54,338 nt of DNA from Natrinema gari JCM 14663 (GCF_000337175.1 NZ_AOIJ01000030.1:83705-138042); one strand, 5' to 3'; positions 26,656 to 35,132 are shown, numbered from the stretch's first letter. Made by a program: numbers and translations. The notes: generated by a model not told the origin, from the letters alone.

Positions 26656-27222
26656 ATGAAACGTCGAACGGTTTTGATCGGGTTCGGTGCGATGGTCGCC
26701 GGCGGTGGGGCCGCGTTCGGTACCGGCGCGTTCAGCCGAACCGACGCGGATCGCGGGGTCAGCGTTTCTACCACGGTCGACGACGCCGCCCTCTTGGGAC
26801 TCGCGTCCGGGTCGGGAGACGACGGCGGTTTCGTGACCGGGGGGAGCGAGGGGACGATCAGCATCGAACTGACAGCGGTCGACAACGGTGCGACCGATCC
26901 GGGACAAGGTGTCAATGATGAGTCAGTAACGGCGTTTCCGAGACTCATCGAAGCGACAAATCAATCGTCACACACGCTCGAGATATTCGTGGCGGTGCCG
27001 CCGACCGGTGGCATCATGCTCTTTCCCGAGGGCGGCTTCTCCGGCCCCGAACGGATCGCCCGACTCGACGTGCCCGAGAATTACGTTACGCTCACGCAGG
27101 GTGAGACGACGGAGTTGGGGCTCGCGCTCGACGCCGGCTACGGAACGGGCAGCATTCCCGGGACGATCGCCGACGGTGATTCGGTCGAACTCGAACTCCG
27201 TACGAGCGATCCGAACGGCTGA
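26656..27222 (+). CDS. DUF1102 domain-containing Tat-exported protein
   Basis: The 188-aa protein begins MKRRTVLIGFGAMVAGGGAA, a twin-arginine-type signal (RRTVL) with hydrophobic core, followed by GTGAFSRTDADRGVSV, the typical DUF1102 opening. The rest is a beta-rich domain with an acidic surface. These proteins are found in haloarchaeal envelopes, often with signal peptidase and related small exported proteins; no enzyme activity is known. It pairs divergently with the Cys-containing exported protein. Confidence 0.85.
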   Translation: MKRRTVLIGFGAMVAGGGAAFGTGAFSRTDADRGVSVSTTVDDAALLGLASGSGDDGGFVTGGSEGTISIELTAVDNGATDPGQGVNDESVTAFPRLIEATNQSSHTLEIFVAVPPTGGIMLFPEGGFSGPERIARLDVPENYVTLTQGETTELGLALDAGYGTGSIPGTIADGDSVELELRTSDPNG

Positions 27223-27290
27223 CCCGCTGCCAGTGAAACGACGGTCCGCGCTGTCGTGTCCTCCGCCCGTTGCCGACGGCTCGGCCGCTC

Positions 27291-27875
27291 TCAGTCGGTG
27301 ATGAACTTGTTATCCCGCCAGTTGACGCCGCCCTGCCCGGAGCCGTGGTCGCGCGGGCCTTCGACGACTTCGATGTCCGCCGGTCGGGGTTCGCCGTCGA
27401 CGATTCTGGTCGCCTCGAGATCGCCGTCCTGCTCCGAGATCGCCGTCAGGGTGCCTTTCTCGGCGGCCTCGGCGATGCCACAGAGGACGAGGAACATCTG
27501 ATACTGCAACAGCGAGTTCTGGAGGACGGTCTCGCGGTCGCCTTTGAACGCGGCGAACTCAACGAGTTCGGACTCGATCTCTTCTTCCTCTTCCTCGTCC
27601 CAACTGAAGGACTTCTGACGGCGCTCGTCCGGGTCCTCTTCGTAGACCCGGTTTTCGGTGACGCTGGCTTTGAGCTGTGCCGTCGGGGTGTACTTACTCA
27701 CCGACTGATCCTCGGCGACGGCTTTGAGTATCAGCGTGTTGTTTCGCCGCGTGATCTCGACATCGGTGATGCCGTCGGGGAAGGTCGCGTCGTCGATGTG
27801 ATCACGAAGGTCTTCGAGTGGCAGTTCGAGCGTCGAATGCAGCCGATAAACGTGTCTGGATTCCTCTGTTGACAT
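27291..27875 (-). CDS. Conserved haloarchaeal protein of unknown function
   Basis: The 194-aa protein starts MSTEESRHVYRLHSTLELPL. It has an N-terminal alpha/beta part, a middle run of seven consecutive acidic residues (SWDEEEEEEIES), a helix (LLQYQMFLVLCGIAEAAEKG) and a Gly/Arg-rich tail ending WRDNKFITD. No named domain is recognised. Composition and codon use are those of a core gene. Confidence 0.75.
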   Translation of the reverse strand: MSTEESRHVYRLHSTLELPLEDLRDHIDDATFPDGITDVEITRRNNTLILKAVAEDQSVSKYTPTAQLKASVTENRVYEEDPDERRQKSFSWDEEEEEEIESELVEFAAFKGDRETVLQNSLLQYQMFLVLCGIAEAAEKGTLTAISEQDGDLEATRIVDGEPRPADIEVVEGPRDHGSGQGGVNWRDNKFITD

Positions 27876-27994
27876 TGTGGGAAGGTGTGTACGGCGATAG
27901 TCGTGGTCTGTGAGTACGAGCGCGTGACTTATATGACCTGCTATTAGATCCGTGAACTATCAAACGGGATAAATCACTCCCGAGTGACCGTCAC

Positions 27995-28339
27995 TTACGC
28001 GTCAGTGAGTGTGTCCTCGAGTTCGCCGCGCTCGTCGAGTTCCTCGAGAACGTCGGAGCCGCCGACGAACTCGCCGTCGACGAACGTCTGCGGGATGGTC
28101 TCCCAGCCGCTCTCCTCGTTGAGAGCCACCCGGAACTCGTCGAGTGACTCGAGAACGTCGACGGTCTCGTAGTCGTCGCGGTACTGGTCGATGAGCCCGA
28201 GTGCCTTGCGGGAGTAGCCACACTGGGGCATGAGTTCGGTCCCCTTCATGAAGAGGACGACCTCGTTTTCCGCGATAGCGTCGGCGACCTGCTGGTTGAC
28301 TTCGTCCTGGTCGAGACCCTGGTTCGGTGGGAACTCCAT
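27995..28339 (-). CDS. Monothiol glutaredoxin (CGYS type)
   Basis: The 114-aa protein has the monothiol Grx pattern: VVLFMKGTELMPQCGYSRKA with the single active-site Cys (CGYS, a variant of CGFS), then WETIPQTFVDGEFVGGSDVL with the cis-Pro glutathione site and GGSD. Such proteins carry or insert Fe-S clusters. The ATG at 28339 (MEFPPNQGLDQDEV) is preferred over an upstream in-frame start because the extra 15 residues are not Grx-like. Confidence 0.9.
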   Translation of the reverse strand: MEFPPNQGLDQDEVNQQVADAIAENEVVLFMKGTELMPQCGYSRKALGLIDQYRDDYETVDVLESLDEFRVALNEESGWETIPQTFVDGEFVGGSDVLEELDERGELEDTLTDA

Positions 28340-28467
28340 GAGCAACGGTACGGCGGTGGCGGGGATATGCCTTGTGTCATCCACACTCCCGAGTCCGATC
28401 GCGGCCGGTCGGCTCCGGGTCGGACACCAGTAGGGTCGGGAGGACGGTGGGTCGTCGGGGCGACCGG

Positions 28468-29265
28468 TCAGTCGGCCGCGGTCGTCGTCTCGATGACGTC
28501 GAGTTTCTCCGCGGCGTAGCCGAAGACGTCCCGATACCCGTTCGAGGACATGAGGACGGGATAGAAGCGTTCGTCGGCGACCTGTTCGTCGCCGTCGGCG
28601 GCGGCGAAGGGGGCGCCCGCCTCGACCGGCGTGAAGTTCTCGACGAAGACCTCGTAGGTGTCGGCCTGCTGTTTCCGGATGACGTCGGTGAGCCGATAGA
28701 CGGGGAGTTCGCGGTCGACAGTGTCGCCGGGCAACGCGCCGACAGCGGTGAGGAAGGCGCGAGTCAGTCGATCGGCGTTCTGGGCCGCCGTCTCAGAGCC
28801 CTGGAGGCCACACTCGACTTCGACGGTGTCGACGGCGGAAAAGAGCCGTCCCTCCGCGAAGTTGCTCGTTTCGACCATCGCCGCTACGGGCAGTTGCGGG
28901 ACGATGTCCGTCGCCGTCTCGCTGACTCCGTTGACGATCGCGAAGGGATCGGCGTGGCTCTGCGTGGAGTGCATCGAGAACGTCAGACAGCCCTCGAGTT
29001 CCGAGACGAGCGCGGCCGCGAGCTGCCCTTCGTGGGTCTCGGCGTCCGGATCGCCGGGGAACGTACGGTTGAGGTCCTCGTCGATGAAGCGAACCCGTCG
29101 TTCCAGCGCCGCCTCGTTGGCGACGACGAGTTTGACGGGACGGTTGACGGTCGGGCGTTCGTCGAGGAGCCGCTCGACGGCACGGACGCCACAGGGTTCG
29201 TCCCCGTGGATGCCCGCGACGACTGCGATCTTCGGCGTTCCCGACCCGAGCTGTGCAACTCTCAT
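28468..29265 (-). CDS. Succinylglutamate desuccinylase/aspartoacylase family hydrolase
   Basis: The 265-aa protein has the M14-like zinc carboxypeptidase/acylase pattern: VVAGIHGDEPCGVRAVE gives the His and Glu zinc ligands, DEDLNRTFPGDP the substrate-binding DLNR motif, FSMHSTQSHADP the third zinc ligand His, and VEVECGLQG the catalytic Glu. It hydrolyses an N-acyl amino acid or similar amide; the exact substrate is unknown. The start at 29265 lies 30-40 nt after an AT-rich spot. Confidence 0.88.
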   Translation of the reverse strand: MRVAQLGSGTPKIAVVAGIHGDEPCGVRAVERLLDERPTVNRPVKLVVANEAALERRVRFIDEDLNRTFPGDPDAETHEGQLAAALVSELEGCLTFSMHSTQSHADPFAIVNGVSETATDIVPQLPVAAMVETSNFAEGRLFSAVDTVEVECGLQGSETAAQNADRLTRAFLTAVGALPGDTVDRELPVYRLTDVIRKQQADTYEVFVENFTPVEAGAPFAAADGDEQVADERFYPVLMSSNGYRDVFGYAAEKLDVIETTTAAD

Positions 29266-29514
29266 TGGACGATAATTGGGCCGCGACGTGAAAGGCGATT
29301 CGGTCTCTCACAGAACCGACCGGTCAGCGCTCGTGACCGGGCAGCCGGGACCGCGACAGGGGCAGTCGCTGTGGGCAGCGCCGCCCACCCGATCGGGGCG
29401 GACCTGTCACGTCCACGGAGTCACGGCGCGGCCGTGGGCTCCACGGGTCGATCGGTGTCTCCCGTCTCGAGAGGCCGGGCGGTCGGCAGGCGGGCGGGAT
29501 CGTCCCACCGGCGG

Positions 29515-30009
29515 TTAGTCGAGTTCGTGGACGTACTCGAAATCGATCGCCGTCGCTTCCGGTCGGCTGCCGTCGAGTGCGATCCGCCAGCCGTGCAGCG
29601 CCGTCGGATCGTCCAGCGCGTTCGTGATCGTCGTCCGGACGTCGAGCACGTCGACGCCGTAGTAGTCGTTCGGAACGTCACTGAGGTACTGCCCCGCGGT
29701 CTCGAAGAGGCTCCGCATTCCGTCGTCGTTCTCGAAGTCGAAGTGTTTGTAGGCACCCGCGGCGACCTGCACCAGCCCGTGCAGAAACGCGCTTTCCGTG
29801 GTCCCGCGTCCGTAGTTGTACCACTCCGCTTCGAAGCAGTCGTGTGACTCGTGGAACGCGCCGGCGTTAAACAGGGCGACGCCGTGGACCACGGCCCGAC
29901 GCAGCGTGCCGTGTTTCCACCCGTTCGATTCGGGCCGCTCCCGACGCCAGCCGGTCGGGTTCCCCTCGGTGGGTGGCCCGACGGTGTAGTCCCGAGTGTG
30001 GTCATCCAT
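29515..30009 (-). CDS. DUF309 domain-containing protein
   Basis: The 164-aa product contains the DUF309 motif [20 protein letters not shown] at about residues 51-70 and a second helix pair ([20 protein letters not shown]). The H-E-x-x-H-D-x-x-E-x-x-W pattern is the family's conserved core, of unknown biochemical function. The ATG at 30009 is chosen because the 31 residues before it are low-complexity. Confidence 0.85.
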   Translation of the reverse strand: MDDHTRDYTVGPPTEGNPTGWRRERPESNGWKHGTLRRAVVHGVALFNAGAFHESHDCFEAEWYNYGRGTTESAFLHGLVQVAAGAYKHFDFENDDGMRSLFETAGQYLSDVPNDYYGVDVLDVRTTITNALDDPTALHGWRIALDGSRPEATAIDFEYVHELD

Positions 30010-30301
30010 GGGTCGTACTGAGCCGCTGGTGTGGCTCGGTGCCGCTCGAGCGCGCCCACTCGCGTGCGCCGCGGACCGGGGCGGCGACCGGCCTGCCGTC
30101 ACTGCCGGCGGTCCAGTGTGGCGTGGCGTGACCCCGGTGCCCCGCGGACGGGGGTCGTCCCGCCGACTCGAGGGACGGGGCGCTGGTGTGCTCGGCCATA
30201 GTCGATCGGAGGGCCGGTACGCGGGTAATTCCGTCGGTTATGCACACCCTATCGCTTGTAGGCACCGAATTTATGACGGTTCGACCCATCGGACGGACTA
30301 G

Positions 30302-30430
30302 ATGGCACAGCCTTACGGCCGGTGTGAGGACTGCGGCGAACGCCTCTACGCCCACATCGAGGGCGGGTACCAGTGTCTGAACTGTAAGCGGCGGTATACG
30401 GCGGCCGACCTCGAGACCCGGACGGCCTGA
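30302..30430 (+). CDS. 42-aa zinc-ribbon protein
   Basis: This very short gene encodes a 42-residue protein. It begins MAQPYGRCEDCGERLYAH and continues IEGGYQCLNCKRRYTAADLE, with two CxxC pairs (CEDC and CLNC) 14 residues apart, a compact zinc ribbon. The haloarchaeal proteome is rich in such micro-proteins. AATTTATGACGG about 30 nt upstream is a plausible TATA region for a leaderless transcript. Confidence 0.8.
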   Translation: MAQPYGRCEDCGERLYAHIEGGYQCLNCKRRYTAADLETRTA

Positions 30431-30673
30431 GCGTCGGGGCCGGTCCGCCGTCGTCGCGCCCGTGCTCGAGATGGTGGTCGAACCCGAAGAGCGGGTGGTC
30501 CTCGTCGACACCACCCGGCGGCGGATGGCCGCGTCGGCGGGGCTGACCTGTGGTTCGTCGCCGAATCGGGCCGGCGAGACGATCGTGACGGGACCGAAGA
30601 CGGCGGCTCGAGGCGTCGATGCGATCGAAACGAGACAGCAATGTTGACAGGGAGCACGGGCGTCTCGACGAAC

Positions 30674-31003
30674 TCAGAGTATGCCACGAAGGAAGAGAAA
30701 CGGCTCACGGTGGAGTGACTCGGCAATATCGTGACGCACGATTACGATGGCCAGCAAAGCGACTCCGAGAAGGAGAATGAGGACGCCAAAAAGGTCAGAC
30801 GCGAGGAGTTGCGTTGCTTCCGATGCCGTCGCCAATACGACGCTGGAAAGCACGGCAAACGAGTTATTCAAATAGTGGAGGCCGATCGGATACAGCGGTG
30901 CAACCCATAACAGGTCCGTGACACCCCGGCGCTCGAACGTGGCGTAAACGCCGACGGCGAGCATGCTCAGAAGGGAAGGAAAAAGCACGCGATACAGGAT
31001 CAC
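30674..31003 (-). CDS. Hypothetical membrane protein, second gene of pair
   Basis: The 109-aa product starts at a GTG (31003) that overlaps the stop of the upstream gene, so the pair is translationally coupled. It has about three hydrophobic helices: VLFPSLLSMLAVGVYATF, the region around LHYLNNSFAVLSSVVLAT, and FGVLILLLGVALLAIVIV. No family is recognised. Longer in-frame starts read into the upstream gene and are rejected. Confidence 0.7.
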   Translation of the reverse strand: MILYRVLFPSLLSMLAVGVYATFERRGVTDLLWVAPLYPIGLHYLNNSFAVLSSVVLATASEATQLLASDLFGVLILLLGVALLAIVIVRHDIAESLHREPFLFLRGIL

Positions 31004-31500
31004 TCGGCGGACAGGCCACTCAGCTGGGACAGTGGCCCCTCTGGAAACAACCGAAAGAACACGGCCCGTAACAAAACGAGGACACCAAGTACCCCCCCGA
31101 ACAACAGCGCCCAAATCGATGGGGAAACACCGCCTGTTTCCGCCAGATAGTGGATGTACAGGCTTGCAACGGCCCATGACAGGGTGAATGCAGCTAGGGC
31201 TCCGAGCACGATTGAGGCGAGGATCCGAGTCACTGCCGTGTCACCGGACTGGATCCGATTGCCGGAACCGAGAACTGCCGAACTGAGTCGGATTCCGTGT
31301 GCCAGCGTACCGACCAGAACGGAAAAGGCGAGGAGACCAGGAATCAGTGTTGTTACCGGAAACCAAAGCAATTCGTGGACGGTGTCCAAAAGAATCACGG
31401 ATTCGTTGACTACCCCGGCCATCAAGAGGATCGAAAGGACGGCGAGGATGGGTTCAGCTACTCGTCTCTCGACCGGGCTATTAAGGCCGAAGGCGGACAT
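31000..31500 (-). CDS. Hypothetical polytopic membrane protein, first gene of pair
   Basis: The 166-aa product starts MSAFGLNSPVERRVAEPILA at ATG 31500 and has about four hydrophobic segments; between them are short charged loops. GTTTATTGC about 10-18 nt before the ATG and GGTTTATTACT further upstream are candidate promoter elements. No named domain is recognised. It forms an operon with the overlapping downstream membrane protein. Confidence 0.7.
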   Translation of the reverse strand: MSAFGLNSPVERRVAEPILAVLSILLMAGVVNESVILLDTVHELLWFPVTTLIPGLLAFSVLVGTLAHGIRLSSAVLGSGNRIQSGDTAVTRILASIVLGALAAFTLSWAVASLYIHYLAETGGVSPSIWALLFGGVLGVLVLLRAVFFRLFPEGPLSQLSGLSAE

Positions 31501-31817
31501 GGCGTGCAATAAACACCCATTCCGACAGTAATAAACCTACTGTAGATCGGAGGTAGCCGCCTGTATCGATCGAACCGAGTCGATGTCTGCTAGGAACGTG
31601 TCTGTGCTGCACACGCGTCCTCACTTCAACATAACTCCCGGAACTTCTCACTGATTATGGGTTACAACAGAGTGACGCATGTTCTTCTGTGAGTGAGCAG
31701 CTCAAGTCAATTTCTACTACACCGCGTGCGCCGACTCAGCAAGATCGGCGAGTAACACCTACTCAGCGTCGGGACAGTACCGACCATGCGCCAAGACTTT
31801 GTTGTTCGAACTATGGA
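31501..31817. other. Intergenic region of reduced GC, no gene recognised
   Basis: This 317-nt stretch marks the change from core to accessory DNA. It contains no plausible reading frame on either strand. Base composition drops toward neutral and the sequence looks like decayed accessory DNA. Confidence 0.45.
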
Positions 31818-32136
31818 TCAGACATGAGTGGCTTGATTTAGCCTTTCACCGTCTGGGAGTTTCGAACATCGGTGTGTCGATGGTAGGTCGTTCGGTTGAT
31901 CCAGCGAAACGAGGTCCGAATCACTTGAGTCGATGATCCGAACTACGCGGATCGTCGCGTGGGCCCCATCTGTTCGCATTTGACCGTCTGTCCTTGGTGC
32001 GGTGTGGAAACACCGTCTCAAGTTGGGTGAGCCGTACTCGAGCTGCCAGTGCTGTGTATCCATGAGTTTGAACTCGGCGACGAATCGCTCGAGCGCGTCG
32101 AGAAGGGCCGTGAGTTCCTAGTCGTCAACCGTTCAT
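31818..32136 (-). pseudogene. Decayed small gene (stop plus frameshift), unknown family
   Basis: A coding-like minus-strand frame reads ELTALLDALERFVAEFKLMD, then TQHWQLEYGSPNLRRCFHTA, to a stop at 31818. Immediately before it lies an in-frame TAG. An ATG at 32136 preceded by a TATA-like CATACTTTTT is one base out of frame (MNG then shift). One Q-to-stop change plus one indel would restore a protein of about 105 residues. The function is not recognised. Confidence 0.4.
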
Positions 32137-32236
32137 AAAAAGTATGATCTCAGATCTTATCAATGCTGCCGCGATAGACGGTGAAACGACGTTCGACCTC
32201 AGTGTTGCTCAACTAGACAGTCATTTTTGGTGTACA

Positions 32237-33469
32237 TTATGGATCAATTGACTGCACGAGGAACAGGAGGGTTGTACTTTTCAAAGTAATTTCGTTGATA
32301 TCTCCGTACGTGTCATGAGTAGTTACGTACAGCGTGGGTTCCGTCGGATTCCACACAGGGTCGTCGCCTTCCTCATATTCGTAGGCCGTTTCAGAGTGGC
32401 CGACCGCTATGCCTTTGAGATCTTCTACGTCATCTATTTCGCTTTTGTCAAGGCTACTGTTAAACCAGTGGCTTATCACACAGGGGTTCCCCGAATCGAT
32501 CTGGTTTTTGATCTCCGAACGGCGCTCCCACACAGTATTCGAGGCACTATACGAGGAGTCGTAGTCCTCAATACCGTCGTCGAAGTCCGTGGGAACTGTC
32601 TCGCCATCGCTGTTGGTGCCCATAAGATCGTTGAGTTCCCACATCAAATCACAGTCGCGAGAAGATATGTTCTCATGATATCCAATACACATAGACGAGG
32701 CAGCGGGAGTACAGCCAACCCAATCGGGGCCACACAGGTTTGCGTCCCAATTCGGGACGCCGCTGATGCTTTCCGTAGAGAGCGAACTGAACGATGTCTC
32801 TTTAACCTCTTCTAGGGTTATTCGATCGGCAGTCGACTCTCTGTCGGTCTGTATAGTTGATTCTGGCTTCGAAACTGCACTTATCGGCGCTGTAAATCCG
32901 TGTTTTAGGTCGACGAATGTCGACTTTCCGTTCTCTGCAGCCTCGGCGCCTGCGACGTTCGTCGTTGGAACCTCAACCCCGAAACACATTGGGTTGTTAT
33001 ATATGAACCGCACCCCATCTTCAAGACGTCCGACCTCGCTTTGAAGCGTTCGGTTGTGTTGCAGTTGGGTCTGTGGTGCGAACCCAGTGCTGCACCTGAT
33101 AACCCCGGGTGAGTCCGGCCGAGCGCTCACCGCTATGTGTCCGACTTCTTTTCCATCAGTTTCAATCGGATAGACCCAAGCGGCCGGCCTGTACGTTCCA
33201 GTCTCAGAGACGGAATAGAACAGTTCCGGCTGAGCGAGTCCTTCCGGATTGAGGTCTGAAAACTGTTCGCGCGTGCTGTTGTGTTCAACACGAGATTTCG
33301 CTATCTGACGTGCTATCGACTCGGAAATTCTATCGGACCGCACCACTGCGGCCGAGTTGCCCTCGGCCATCCCTAGTGCGGAGCCCGTCATTGTAGGCGT
33401 TGCCAGCACGGCGGATAGGCCGCCGATTCTTTTCAGAACAGTTCGTCGTTTACTGGAATTACCAGACAT
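32237..33469 (-). CDS. Tat-exported C39-like cysteine peptidase
   Basis: The 410-aa protein begins with a twin-arginine signal (SKRRTVLKRIGGLSAVLATP). About residues 240-400 form a C39/papain-like domain: VPNWDANLCGPDWVGCTPAA has the catalytic Cys in GCTPAASSMCIGYHE, and GIAVGHSETAYEYEEG supplies the His. The region between signal and catalytic domain looks like an inhibitory prodomain. The predicted role is extracellular proteolysis in high salt. GC content is well below that of the core genome, suggesting transfer. The start at 33469 is followed directly by the signal. Confidence 0.8.
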   Translation of the reverse strand: MSGNSSKRRTVLKRIGGLSAVLATPTMTGSALGMAEGNSAAVVRSDRISESIARQIAKSRVEHNSTREQFSDLNPEGLAQPELFYSVSETGTYRPAAWVYPIETDGKEVGHIAVSARPDSPGVIRCSTGFAPQTQLQHNRTLQSEVGRLEDGVRFIYNNPMCFGVEVPTTNVAGAEAAENGKSTFVDLKHGFTAPISAVSKPESTIQTDRESTADRITLEEVKETSFSSLSTESISGVPNWDANLCGPDWVGCTPAASSMCIGYHENISSRDCDLMWELNDLMGTNSDGETVPTDFDDGIEDYDSSYSASNTVWERRSEIKNQIDSGNPCVISHWFNSSLDKSEIDDVEDLKGIAVGHSETAYEYEEGDDPVWNPTEPTLYVTTHDTYGDINEITLKSTTLLFLVQSIDP

Positions 33470-33494
33470 AACGTCTGTAGATTATGGTTGTAAT

Positions 33495-33529
33495 ACTATA
33501 AAGTTTTTCTGTGCTACTATTATTAGTAG
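33495..33529 (-). promoter_or_regulatory. Promoter region of the exported peptidase with a CTACTA-N4-TAGTAG dyad
   Basis: On the minus strand a CTTTATAGT element sits about 30 nt upstream of the start at 33469. Just upstream is CTACTATTATTAGTAG (33514-33529), a perfect dyad with 6-bp arms. It could be an operator, but it also resembles the ends of nearby mobile DNA. Confidence 0.35.
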
Positions 33530-33600
33530 ATTTCAACTACTATCGTTCGTTAAGCAAGATGTGATTCGCATGCTTTCGGCGGCTTATTGAGAGGCACTGC

Positions 33601-34135
33601 CTAGTTCAGGACCTCCTTGACCGGCGTCTTTCCGTCGAAAGCTTGCTGTGGTCTCTGACGGTTGTAGTACTGCATGGAATGTTCAAGACATTCGCGGACG
33701 CTCGCCCGACTGCCCACCCACGTATTATGGAAGCGGTTGATGTGTATTTTGAGGGCGTGAAACCACTTTTCGATCAGGTTTCGATCGGTATAGTTAACCC
33801 GGAACGTTCAATCCTACTCGAGAGAGTGCAGTCTGAGAGCCGAATTGATCGACAAGAAACTCAGCCTCGGAAAGATCGTGTTTCTCGCGGAGTTTCTGCA
33901 GAAACGCAGCCGCCGGATCAGTGCTATGTCGACTAAACAGCGCGACATCGAGAATTGTTTTTGTCTCAACATCTATTGCAGCATACAGCCAAGACTACTC
34001 GCCGTTGATCTTGACAGCAGTTCGTCAACAGCACCCCGTGACGGCGTCGCCGTCCGCTCGTTCTCTCAAGATTCTTCTCAATCCGCGTCATAGCGCTCGC
34101 TGAGCAGGTCTGCGACCAGTAGCCCAAATCAACTC
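33601..34135 (-). pseudogene. IS6-family transposase pseudogene
   Basis: Reading the minus strand with frame changes gives the order of an IS6 DDE transposase. First comes SWLYAAIDVETKTILDVALF, then HSTDPAAAFLQKLREKHDLS with EAEFLVDQFGSQTALSRVGL holding the second Asp. After a stop and shift come NYTDRNLIEKWFHALKIHIN with the catalytic Glu and the C-terminal MQYYNRQRPQQAFDGKTPVK. At least one in-frame stop (TAG before SWLY) and one frameshift (after LNVPG) are visible, and the N-terminal helix-turn-helix part is scrambled. The gene is dead. Confidence 0.8.
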
Positions 34136-34166
34136 AACAGCCTGTCCATTTCTCAAACTGGCTCAA

Positions 34167-34252
34167 CTATAGTAGCAACTGAAAGTCATTGCACACCTGA
34201 TCGCACGACAGCGTTACGATCAGTGTGTAAATCGTTTCAGTTGCTACTATAG
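34167..34252. repeat. 86-bp palindromic MITE nested in the IS
   Basis: CTATAGTAGCAACTGAAA at 34167-34184 is repeated as its exact reverse complement at 34235-34252. The inner sequence is also imperfectly self-complementary (GCACACCTGATCG against CGATCAGTGTGT). An 86-bp hairpin without coding capacity inserted in another transposon is a typical miniature inverted-repeat element mobilised by an unrelated transposase. Confidence 0.75.
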
Positions 34253-34372
34253 ATAGTGCCGCTTTTCAGAGTTTTTTAACAGCCCGATGAGAAGTACGAT
34301 TCCCGCTGGAACGAGGAGCCACCAGTCGGGCAAGAAATCGTCCGGAGGAACGGTTACGGCTAGATCCGTCAT
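34247..34372 (-). CDS. Small single-helix membrane protein, 3' end fused to MITE
   Basis: From ATG 34372 a 41-residue protein reads MTDLAVTVPPDDFLPDWWLL followed by a hydrophobic helix (VPAGIVLLIGLL) and the charged end KNSEKRHYL. The last three codons and the stop come from the MITE arm, so the original C-terminus was probably replaced by the insertion. It is downstream of the 88-aa gene on the same strand (105-nt gap). Function is unknown. Confidence 0.4.
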   Translation of the reverse strand: MTDLAVTVPPDDFLPDWWLLVPAGIVLLIGLLKNSEKRHYL

Positions 34373-34476
34373 CACAGGAGCCGTAAAAGAGAGATGCGAG
34401 TAGATGGTGATATTGCGGCTGCTATCTGACTGGACTGGAAGATCGTTCCATGGCCGCTACCACGTGACGTGGTGCT

Positions 34477-34743
34477 TCAAGCGCTATCGTCGTGATCGAC
34501 TTTGATCGTTACTTCATCGGCAGTATATCGTTTGTACGCAGCATAGGCAACGTTACCGATCCCGAGAGTCCACCACAGAGTTAATGCAGCAACGATGAGG
34601 TGGCCGAGGGCTGACCCCCAGTCCTTGTCCTTCACGCGGGCGCTTCGTTCCCCCTGGCTTTTCACCTGGTATCCCTGCGTGATGTAGTCGTCAATAACTC
34701 GCTCCATTTCGCGTTGGTCGTCAACTCGTCGAATCCGACTCAT
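34477..34743 (-). CDS. Conserved small haloarchaeal membrane protein
   Basis: The 88-aa product starts MSRIRRVDDQREMERVIDDY, with an amphipathic N-terminal half resembling small soluble domains (ITQGYQVKSQGERSARVKDK). A helix follows (LGHLIVAALTLWWTLGIGNV), then a charged tail. Such proteins are frequent in haloarchaea near mobile DNA; function is unknown. The start at 34743 is preferred over one three codons upstream. Confidence 0.7.
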   Translation of the reverse strand: MSRIRRVDDQREMERVIDDYITQGYQVKSQGERSARVKDKDWGSALGHLIVAALTLWWTLGIGNVAYAAYKRYTADEVTIKVDHDDSA

Positions 34744-34969
34744 AGTAACCAAACTGATACGGCAGGGATATAAATATTGATGTTCACTGACTATATTCCC
34801 ACGGGCGATTTGCCGTTAGACAGTAATAGTTTTATCCACTGGTTATTTGTAATATACTCGTAGTAGCATTATTCAGACACTAAATGGGTAAGTTGAATGA
34901 TAGCATACATGAGCTATCGCGTTTCCGTAGCTGATGAGTGTCTCTATCGGAGGAAACTACCGAGAGCGA

Positions 34970-34990
34970 AACCGGGCCATTTAACCCACA
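34970..34990 (+). promoter_or_regulatory. tRNA-Leu promoter (TATA-like)
   Basis: GCCATTTAACC at 34976-34986 places a TATA-like element about 30 nt upstream of the tRNA 5' end at 35014, the usual spacing for archaeal tRNA genes. Confidence 0.45.
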
Positions 34991-35013
34991 TACGGACCTA
35001 CGACAGAGTGCGT

Positions 35014-35096
35014 GCGAGGGTAGCCAAGCGGTCAACGGCGGCGGACTCAAGATCCGCTCTCGTAGGAGTTCGTGGGTTCGATCCCCTCCCCTCGCA
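35014..35096 (+). tRNA. tRNA-Leu (anticodon CAA)
   Basis: The gene folds as a class II tRNA. The acceptor stem is GCGAGGG/CCCTCGC with discriminator A. The anticodon stem GCGGA/TCCGC closes a CTCAAGA loop, giving anticodon CAA for Leu codon UUG. A long variable arm follows with CTCGTAGGAG. No intron and no encoded CCA are present. The T-arm is GTGGG-TTCGATC-CCCTC, with a T-T mismatch at the second pair where a CCCAC partner would be expected. This suggests that the 3' part of the gene was exchanged when DNA integrated behind it. Confidence 0.93.
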
Positions 35097-35111
35097 CTGA
35101 CCACAGTGCGC

Positions 35112-35132
35112 GGCAAGACGGAGCGTCTTGCC
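35112..35132 (+). terminator. Hairpin after tRNA-Leu
   Basis: GGCAAGACG-GAG-CGTCTTGCC is a perfect 9-bp stem with a 3-nt loop, 15 nt downstream of the tRNA. It is followed by CCTCGCAAACTTCT, so no long T-run is present; it may act as a processing or termination signal. CCCTCGCA directly after it repeats the tRNA 3' end. Confidence 0.45.

Larger units (their letters stand above)
33593..34260 (-). mobile_element. Degenerate IS6-type insertion sequence with a nested MITE
   Basis: The left end reads GGCACTGCCTAG (33593) and the right end finishes TAGTGCC (34260), matching inverted ends. Between them is a broken DDE transposase on the minus strand. The right end is interrupted by an 86-bp palindromic element (34167-34252). 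Removing it brings a GGCTCAA-type stretch next to the terminal AGTGCC, as expected for an intact IS end. The element is inactive. Confidence 0.75.

Noticed and set aside
30462-30647. A 61-residue plus-strand open frame after the zinc-ribbon gene.
   Set aside because: No domain, no clear promoter or Shine-Dalgarno, and composition not different from non-coding GC-rich DNA.
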